NCBI GenBank assembly: GCA_005191425.1
Contig: SUPR01000029.1
Location: 1-36,736, forward strand
Direction of reading: 5' to 3'
DNA length: 36,736 bases
Source of the DNA: Candidatus Helarchaeota ASGARD archaeon Hel_GB_B
GTDB lineage: Archaea; Asgardarchaeota; Lokiarchaeia; Helarchaeales; HEL-GB-B
Shown: one piece after another, positions 8,501 through 14,233 of the stretch
How positions within the stretch are numbered: position 1 is the stretch's first letter
Layout: each line of letters opens with the position of its first letter
Made by a program: the position numbers and the translations under genes
Notes under the pieces: generated by a model
Databases searched by the model: none
The model's input: only the letters and a program-made list of their open reading frames with translations
Told to the model about the DNA's origin: nothing

Positions 8501-8779
8501 TTGCACTATCTATTTAATTTTAATGATTTTGTAATTATTGTTAATGATCTTTTTGGCAATATTTTTCAATTTTTAATAATATGTGCTACATTATTATTAA
8601 TTGTAAACCTTCTTCTTTACTTTTTCACAAATCAGAAAGATTTAAAACCTATATTAACCTGCATAGCTACAGTAGGAATTTGTACTCTTCTAAATTATTT
8701 GATTTTTGGCCGATTCCCTTCCTTACCTCCATTTTTACAATTTATTGAGGTATGGATCAAACAACTATTGGGACTATAA
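8501..8779 (+). CDS. Small two-helix membrane protein, VirB2/CedA1-like in layout
   Basis: 92 aa, TTG start chosen because of the GGAGGA at spacing 8. It has two hydrophobic helices (about 22-46 and 54-72) separated by the short charged loop TNQKDLKP, then an amphipathic tail with aromatic residues. This hairpin is the layout of conjugative pilins (VirB2/TrbC) and of the CedA1 subunit of the crenarchaeal DNA-import system, both of which work with HerA/VirB4 motors. The match is to architecture and context only; no family motif is visible. It is the last gene of the operon and converges on the minus-strand cluster. An alternative is an ordinary small membrane protein. Confidence 0.7.
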   Translation: MHYLFNFNDFVIIVNDLFGNIFQFLIICATLLLIVNLLLYFFTNQKDLKPILTCIATVGICTLLNYLIFGRFPSLPPFLQFIEVWIKQLLGL

Positions 8780-8902
8780 TTTAAAACAATACTAAAAATG
8801 AAAGAAATAAAAATATTGATCCATATATAAAAAATAGTTGCTAAAATTAGTGCCCAATAAATAAAATATTTATCAATAAGTTTCAAATTTATTGATTTAA
8901 AT

Positions 8903-9283
8903 TTATATATTCCAAAAATCATAATAAAGTGATCCAGGGTCTATATTATCAGTATCTACATATATAGTCTCTAATTTTTCAATTAAACTTTTGGTTTCAT
9001 TATAGAATTCGATGGCGTCTTCCTTTTTTCCAAAATTTTTAATGAATTGAATTTCATTATTATCATAATTAAAAAAAATGTGGTCAAAATTAAGCCTAAA
9101 GTTGATCAATTTTAACATTTCTAAAAAGGTTTCAAATTGGGATAATTTAATCGTGCTAAAGAAATTATTAGAGAATAACTTTTTGAACCCTGATGAAATT
9201 AATAAAAGTACTTCATACTTATCTGATTTTTGTAAAATTTCGAGAAACCCGATTCTATTGTCATAATTTTTAAATTCGTTCAC
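8903..9283 (-). CDS. Hypothetical small alpha/beta protein
   Basis: 126 aa from a GTG. AGAGGAA (about 9289-9295) gives a usable Shine-Dalgarno spacing, and the gene begins 18 nt after the stop of the upstream gene, so the two are probably co-transcribed. It is soluble, with alternating amphipathic helices and strands and an acidic C-terminal helix. I recognise no family. The size and pattern are compatible with a profilin-like (longin or roadblock) fold, but no motif proves it. Confidence 0.7.
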   Translation of the reverse strand: MNEFKNYDNRIGFLEILQKSDKYEVLLLISSGFKKLFSNNFFSTIKLSQFETFLEMLKLINFRLNFDHIFFNYDNNEIQFIKNFGKKEDAIEFYNETKSLIEKLETIYVDTDNIDPGSLYYDFWNI

Positions 9284-9301
9284 TTTAATTCCTCTAATTT
9301 C

Positions 9302-9685
9302 TTAAAGTTCTGGGCCGAGTTTTTCAAATATGATTACAATTAAATAAAACAATTTTAACACAATTTTTTGGGTATTCATAGAATATTCTAGATTTTTGCT
9401 ATAGAACGAGAATTCATTATGGTCAATTAGAATGGAATCAATATTATATTTGGAAAGACATCTTGAAAAAATAATACATAATTCAATATATTTTCCAAAT
9501 TCTTCTTTATTTAAGCTTATTCTTTTAAAATTTATAGTTATAAAAAATTTGATGCCTTTTAATTCATTTGATAAAATTACATATTTAATTATCCCTTTAT
9601 CATATAAAATACACTCTTTATTTTTTTCAAAGATTTTTTCCCAATTGATATTATTTTCATTCATTAAAAAATCAATATTTAGCAT
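9302..9685 (-). CDS. Hypothetical small protein
   Basis: 127 aa from the ATG at 9685. The track starts three codons earlier at a GTG, but that GTG is part of the AGGTG element (9693-9697), which serves the ATG at spacing 7. AGGTG overlaps the TAG stop of the LAGLIDADG-type regulator upstream, so translation is probably coupled. It is soluble, with a hydrophobic C-terminal helix (VLKLFYLIVIIFEKL). Its order of alpha and beta segments resembles its neighbour at 8903-9283. Function unknown. Confidence 0.68.
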   Translation of the reverse strand: MLNIDFLMNENNINWEKIFEKNKECILYDKGIIKYVILSNELKGIKFFITINFKRISLNKEEFGKYIELCIIFSRCLSKYNIDSILIDHNEFSFYSKNLEYSMNTQKIVLKLFYLIVIIFEKLGPEL

Positions 9686-9694
9686 TTTGTGCAC

Positions 9695-11023
9695 CTAATA
9701 AGCTATTTTTATTGTATTAAAATTTTCATAACCAATCAATTTAGCATTAGATTTTAGTACAGAATTAATAAATTTAGTTAAAATCCGTAATTCTTGAGAT
9801 GGACGGGTCTCAGGGATTATTGTCATATTCATCAGGGTATTACATTCAGGACATTTGAAATCATCATTTTCAAAATATAATAAATAATTGAATGTTTTTA
9901 GGCAATTTGGACATTCCAAAATAATTGAATCGCCATTATTTTTTAGTTTATTATATTTGGATTCGAGCGATTTTTTAGTTAAATTAATAACTCGCATTGA
10001 ATTACTTATGAATTCTTTTCTCCCTCTTGCAAAATATTCGAGTATCCCCAATTCACTTAATTTGTATAGTGTGCGCCGAATTTCATTACTACCTACTTTA
10101 AATACTTGTTCTAATAAGGTATATGGAATTTTATCGTTATTATTATGATAAATACAATGCAATGAATACCCCCAAATTGTCAAATCAAATTCTTCAAGAG
10201 GATATAGGTTAATAATAGTCGTATAATATTTTTCTATCGAGCGTAATTCAAGTATTGTAGCCATGGCTAATGACTTGACTTTATCTGGCTTAAAATGCTT
10301 AAATAATAGCGTCAAATTACTTTTACCGCAGATTAAAAGTCCTTCATGATGGTCTGAGGATTTTATTCCAAGTTGAAATAAAATATCCTTGATTTGGTTT
10401 AGAAATGATTTTAAAAATTTTTTTTTGATATTAGAATGGATTTTTGAATTTAATAATCTTAAAATTAGAAATTCTCGAATTCCCCCCTGTCTGTTATTAA
10501 AAACATAATGAGCTTTTTTCGAACTAAAAAGTCCAGAAAGTATTCCCATTTTCACTTCATTAGAGAGTCCTTGAAGGATTTGTGGGCTCTGGATATTAAG
10601 TCCGATACATTTTAAATATTTTTTAAAAGAATTTGGAAACTTAACAATGAATTTTTGATAATATTTGTAAAATTTTTTTCTGTAGGTCTTACGTTTCTTT
10701 TCTTGCTTTTTGAGTTCTATTTTTACTCCAATTTTTTCACTAAATTTTTTAATAAAAGGAATTTGAGTGGGTTCTATGACCAAAATAAATTGTTTATTAG
10801 AAGAATAACTTGAACCAACGGCAATACCATAGAAATATCCATAATCATAATCTGGATTTTGTAATTTAAATTTTTGATTATTTATTAAAATATCGCAATT
10901 ATCAGTTAAATTCTTTAAAAATGGTGTTATTCGTACCCATTTATCATTATTAATATCATAATATTTAGCTTTTTCTTTACTTAGTCTATTAATTAGTAGT
11001 CTGTTGTTCAATATTCTAACCAC
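9695..11023 (-). CDS. Domesticated LAGLIDADG-fold protein with winged helix and zinc ribbon
   Basis: 442 aa, GTG start. Two blocks have the spacing of a two-motif LAGLIDADG endonuclease: YFYGIAVGSSYSS (about 63-75) and VKMGILSGLFSSKK (about 157-170). Active enzymes have GDG or DADG at these places; here the acidic residues are Ser in both blocks, so DNA cleavage is not expected. A winged-helix segment (about 298-345, VGSNEIRRTLYKLSELGILEY) and a zinc ribbon with C371, C374, C391 and C394 (CPNC, CPEC) follow. The basic linker RKTYRKKFYKYYQK suits DNA contact. Bacterial WhiA is a known case of an inactive LAGLIDADG domain joined to a helix-turn-helix as a regulator. This looks like an independent archaeal counterpart; the regulatory role is inferred. 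It probably heads a three-gene operon. Confidence 0.8.
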   Translation of the reverse strand: MVRILNNRLLINRLSKEKAKYYDINNDKWVRITPFLKNLTDNCDILINNQKFKLQNPDYDYGYFYGIAVGSSYSSNKQFILVIEPTQIPFIKKFSEKIGVKIELKKQEKKRKTYRKKFYKYYQKFIVKFPNSFKKYLKCIGLNIQSPQILQGLSNEVKMGILSGLFSSKKAHYVFNNRQGGIREFLILRLLNSKIHSNIKKKFLKSFLNQIKDILFQLGIKSSDHHEGLLICGKSNLTLLFKHFKPDKVKSLAMATILELRSIEKYYTTIINLYPLEEFDLTIWGYSLHCIYHNNNDKIPYTLLEQVFKVGSNEIRRTLYKLSELGILEYFARGRKEFISNSMRVINLTKKSLESKYNKLKNNGDSIILECPNCLKTFNYLLYFENDDFKCPECNTLMNMTIIPETRPSQELRILTKFINSVLKSNAKLIGYENFNTIKIAY

Positions 11024-11149
11024 CGAATTTTTATCAAATTATAAATCTTTGTCTTATAGTTACTGACAAAAACTATATATTAGTAAAAAAAATGGGGTTT
11101 TGAAGATAGTTTTGCCGTTTTTTTTGAGTTATAATTTGTTCATTTTATG

Positions 11150-11166
11150 CACTCATTGCAAAAAAT
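11150..11166 (+). repeat. Intergenic motif copy B, CACTCATTGCAAAAAAT
   Basis: This copy lies between the FEN1 stop and the start of the LAGLIDADG-type gene, in a 240-bp gap that otherwise holds only the probable promoter of the latter. It is identical over 17 nt to copy A (938-954). Confidence 0.6.
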
Positions 11167-11263
11167 ACAGTTATATACTAAAAAACAAAAAATTAAAAAA
11201 CGAAAAGAAAATTAAAAATTGGATAAAATTAATGGAGTTTAATATGGAACAAACCAATTCTTT

Positions 11264-12244
11264 TTATGAATTAAAAATGTAATGATCAATCCGCTTTTGC
11301 TTTATTTTTAAATCTTTGAATCCTTTATTTAACCTGGCTAAACCTCTTCGCACTCTATTTATAGAAAAATTCTTCTCTAATAAATATTCCTTAATAGCCA
11401 AAATATTTGGATATTGAAAATAAACATCAAATTTTGAGGTTATTGGTTTCAAGAATAGGTTTCTAATTTTATTAGCATCAAATTCGTTAAATTCGTAGTC
11501 CTTTCTCATGGTCTCAATATTACCATATTTCTTTATCATTTTTAATGATGTTTTAGGGCCAAATCCTTCGAATCCTGGATGATAATCATTTCCCATTAAG
11601 ATAATGATATCAATCAATTGGTTAAAAGAAATATCTAATTTTGTAAGTACTTTATTCAAAGAGATTTGCTGTAAAGTATTAGTCTTAAAGTTCAATTTTC
11701 TATAAATCTTTGGACATCCAAATATTAAGCAATCATAATCTTCAGAAATAACTCCATATGCCTGTTGCTCTTTAACAAGGCGCACCGCTTGAGCTTCTCC
11801 CTCACTTGGTGCTCTAAATACCGGAACTCCGAACATTCGTATAAATTTAATTAAATCTTCAATTATATATTTATATAGGAAGAATGAATCTTTAAAAACC
11901 TTTAACTTACTTCCATTTCCACCTAAACTATTATATTTTTTCCATGCATTTGACAACCTCTTAATTTTATAGTAATTATATGGTCTTTTTTCTCTTGGTG
12001 GAATTCCATCAAAGATAAAAATTGGTTTAATTTTTCGTTCGATTAAATTTATAATAAAATAAAAGAAACCATAGATATGAGAGACTGGATTTCCATGATA
12101 ATCATAAAAAATATCTTGAGAATTTTTTATTTTTGTTATATATTTAAATAATAAGTTAGTTGCGTCAATAACAATCGTCTTATGTGAAATATCACTAAAA
12201 TTTATTGTTTCTGAAATTACAAGTTCTTTTAATTTAAGACCCAA
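11264..12244 (-). CDS. fen: Flap endonuclease 1 (FEN1/XPG family)
   Basis: 326 aa. It cleaves 5' flaps during Okazaki-fragment maturation and long-patch repair, normally on the PCNA clamp. All metal ligands of the family are visible: the Asp of VIDATNLL near the N-terminus, FIFDGIPP, the glutamates of APSEGEAQA, both Asp of SEDYDCLIFG and the Asp of MGNDYHPG. The GFGPKTSLKMIKKYG helix-two-turn-helix follows. The C-terminus has a weak PCNA-binding motif (QKRIDHYI, against the usual QxxLxxFF). The start is a TTG supported by AAGGTGG at spacing 7. It is slightly shorter than typical archaeal FEN1 (about 340 aa). It stands alone, with the LAGLIDADG-type gene 240 bp downstream. Confidence 0.95.
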   Translation of the reverse strand: MGLKLKELVISETINFSDISHKTIVIDATNLLFKYITKIKNSQDIFYDYHGNPVSHIYGFFYFIINLIERKIKPIFIFDGIPPREKRPYNYYKIKRLSNAWKKYNSLGGNGSKLKVFKDSFFLYKYIIEDLIKFIRMFGVPVFRAPSEGEAQAVRLVKEQQAYGVISEDYDCLIFGCPKIYRKLNFKTNTLQQISLNKVLTKLDISFNQLIDIIILMGNDYHPGFEGFGPKTSLKMIKKYGNIETMRKDYEFNEFDANKIRNLFLKPITSKFDVYFQYPNILAIKEYLLEKNFSINRVRRGLARLNKGFKDLKIKQKRIDHYIFNS

Positions 12245-12251
12245 ATTTTTT

Positions 12252-12258
12252 CCACCTT
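12252..12258 (-). promoter_or_regulatory. Shine-Dalgarno sequence fixing the TTG start of FEN1
   Basis: AAGGTGG on the reverse strand lies 7 nt before the TTG at 12244. It is a near-perfect complement of the archaeal 16S rRNA tail. Confidence 0.75.
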
Positions 12259-12394
12259 AAAGTATAAAATTCATTCCTATTTTTTAATTATTAATTTATT
12301 ATTTAGGTATATTATATACATATATTTTAGAATCTGGTTAATAATTAAGCATTTTATAAATACTATAATTCTAATATCTGAAAATTCAATTTCT

Positions 12395-13168
12395 TTAAAC
12401 ATGATATAATTCACTACATGCGGATATATTTCTTATAATTTTATATAAAACAAATGACGGTAATATTTCAAATTCAACATGGGCAAATGCATTGCTAAAT
12501 ATCGACTTCATTATTAAAAGGTTAGTATCAATAATATTGTAAACTTTTTGTATATTTTTTTCATTTAGATTACCTTTTAATTTATAAAAACACCCGTATA
12601 AAATTTCAGTTTTCCATTTTTCCATTCTCGAAGGGATATTATCATGAAAATTTAAGAATAATTCAGGAAAATCATCAGCCCATTGTAAATATCTGTCATT
12701 ATTATTGTTAATTTCATTAACTGAAACAAAAGAATAATCATAAATTCTAAAAAAACAGAGATTATTATCGGCCATAGACCGAATAAATTTTTTAAGATTA
12801 CTCTGTATACCTAATGGAATTGATGCAATCCTGAAAATAGCTAAAGCAGATAAAGTTTTCCCATTATCTAATAATATAATGTGGTCATTTTCAATATTAT
12901 TTTTTAGGCGATAGAGTTTAGGTAATCTTGTAGGATTAATTAGCAAAACCCTTTTGTTTTTAATGAATTTTTTATCAATCTTGAAAAAATAAATTAATAG
13001 AATTATCATTGCTATTGAGAAGCCAAAAATAACATATATTATTGCTAATATTGGTAAATTAATAGATGAGATAAATAAAAAATAAAATATTATAGATAAA
13101 TACATAATACCAGTAATTAAAAATTTATTTTTAAAAACAAATCCAGCTATTTTTTCGAGAAATTTCAA
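12395..13168 (-). CDS. Membrane protein: stand-alone N-terminal domain of the HerA/VirB4-like protein
   Basis: 257 aa from a TTG with AGGAGTGA (13175-13182) upstream. Two transmembrane helices (about 15-35 and 38-62) are followed by a soluble domain that aligns with residues about 105-275 of the HerA-like protein at 2417-4894. Examples are LLDNGKTLSALAIFRI against FIDNGDKTTGLTLFKI, and EKWKTEILYG against GIWRTTIIFG, followed in both by a roughly 40-residue helical stretch. The protein ends (SELYHV) just where the ATPase core would begin. It therefore looks like the membrane-anchoring/oligomerising part of a VirB4/HerA-type protein without any motor. It is the last gene of a three-gene membrane cluster with short gaps. 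Confidence 0.8.
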   Translation of the reverse strand: MKFLEKIAGFVFKNKFLITGIMYLSIIFYFLFISSINLPILAIIYVIFGFSIAMIILLIYFFKIDKKFIKNKRVLLINPTRLPKLYRLKNNIENDHIILLDNGKTLSALAIFRIASIPLGIQSNLKKFIRSMADNNLCFFRIYDYSFVSVNEINNNNDRYLQWADDFPELFLNFHDNIPSRMEKWKTEILYGCFYKLKGNLNEKNIQKVYNIIDTNLLIMKSIFSNAFAHVEFEILPSFVLYKIIRNISACSELYHV

Positions 13169-13186
13169 TCTTATTCACTCCTTTCT

Positions 13187-13699
13187 TTATTTGATTAAAA
13201 ATTCAATTAGCCCAATAATGATATAAAAAATATTCCAAGCGATAATTATACCGTCATTTTGAAAAACCATCGGGTAGAAGCACATTCTCACAATTAAAAA
13301 TGTCATAAATCCCACCCAAAAAATTATCCAGGCAAGAAATATCACTTGCTTTTTTGTTAAAGAAAATTTATCTGAAACAAATAAATTGTATTGAAAAGAA
13401 TTGACATTTTTTTTACTACCATCAATAGAAATTATATCCGGAAGTTCTTTTGAAAGTTCCAACAAGATATTAACATTATCTTCTAGTTCTTTTATTTCAT
13501 CTGAAGATAAATTATTGTTAAAAATTGTGTCAAAATTAAAATCAATTTCATTCATTATGGTCTTAAAAGATAAAGCATTTGAAATTATTTCATTTGTATT
13601 ATTTTTTCTTATCAATAAATCCCAAATCACTACAATTGAAATTATTACTCCAATAATAACCGGCCAAAACGAAATAAAAAAATTGATAATTAAATCCAT
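13187..13699 (-). CDS. Three-helix membrane protein
   Basis: 170 aa, ATG start with GGGTGTT just upstream. One N-terminal helix (about 4-29), a cytoplasmic or external acidic helical segment (about 30-110, SSDEIKELEDNVNILLELSKEL) and two C-terminal helices (about 117-142 and 148-169). No family is recognised. It lies 18 nt before the VirB4-N-like gene and 9 nt after the preceding gene, so the three are expected to be made together and probably form one membrane complex. Confidence 0.75.
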   Translation of the reverse strand: MDLIINFFISFWPVIIGVIISIVVIWDLLIRKNNTNEIISNALSFKTIMNEIDFNFDTIFNNNLSSDEIKELEDNVNILLELSKELPDIISIDGSKKNVNSFQYNLFVSDKFSLTKKQVIFLAWIIFWVGFMTFLIVRMCFYPMVFQNDGIIIAWNIFYIIIGLIEFLIK

Positions 13700-13708
13700 A
13701 ATAACACC

Positions 13709-14134
13709 CTAATTTTCAAAATCAAATAATTCAGATGAAAAGAAATCTTCTAAATCACAATTCACCAATTCAGATTCAATTTTTCTTCTAATAATTTTGG
13801 TAATTTCGGGATTTGGCCCAATAATATAAACACAAACAAGGTCATTATTTAAAATAACATTTTTCGAGTTAGAATCATTGACCGAAATTATAGCATTTTT
13901 GAAGTAGAAAGTATCATAAATTCTTTTTGCACCGATAAATTTACTTGGAATTATGTTATTTATTAATAATATTTTCTGATTTTTAGTTATATATAATAAT
14001 TCAGATTCTTTTCTTCTTGAATAATATTTAGATCTGGCTAATCTAACATCTTTAGGAAGAAAATTTATGAGTCTAAAGTATAAATAGAAAATTATTCCGA
14101 CAATTATAACTCCAATCAGTAAAATCTCAATCAT
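13709..14134 (-). CDS. Membrane-anchored small protein, first gene of membrane cluster
   Basis: 141 aa. An N-terminal helix (about 2-22) is followed by a basic stretch (RLARSKYYSRRKESE) and a small beta-rich domain (residues about 45-115) with an acidic C-terminus. Family unknown. The gene is divergent from the Ski2-like helicase with 99 bp between the starts. A tttataaa element (14152-14159) lies about 22 nt upstream, slightly close for a leaderless start. Its stop overlaps the Shine-Dalgarno region of the next gene. Confidence 0.72.
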   Translation of the reverse strand: MIEILLIGVIIVGIIFYLYFRLINFLPKDVRLARSKYYSRRKESELLYITKNQKILLINNIIPSKFIGAKRIYDTFYFKNAIISVNDSNSKNVILNNDLVCVYIIGPNPEITKIIRRKIESELVNCDLEDFFSSELFDFEN

Positions 14135-14212
14135 AATTGACTACCAACAAATTTATAAATGAAATTTTTGACCTTTGCATTTTTGGTTTAAAATCTCCAG
14201 GTAAATTGAACT

Positions 14213-14220
14213 ATTTAAAA
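14213..14220 (+). promoter_or_regulatory. TATA box of the Ski2-like helicase gene
   Basis: tatttaaa is centred 17-18 nt before the GTG at 14234 but 26-27 nt before the in-frame TTG at 14243. If the gene is leaderless, the TTG three codons in is the real start. Confidence 0.5.
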
Positions 14221-14233
14221 ATCTTTTGAATGA

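Noticed and set aside
8695-8922. Reverse-strand 75-aa ORF with one hydrophobic helix
   Set aside because: It overlaps the last 85 nt of the 92-aa operon gene and the end of the 126-aa gene, and has no Shine-Dalgarno sequence. The hydrophobic stretch is expected in T-rich DNA.
11100-11282. Forward 60-aa ORF between FEN1 and the LAGLIDADG-type gene
   Set aside because: It runs antisense into the FEN1 end, consists of low-complexity Lys/Asn sequence, and lacks a promoter or ribosome site of its own.
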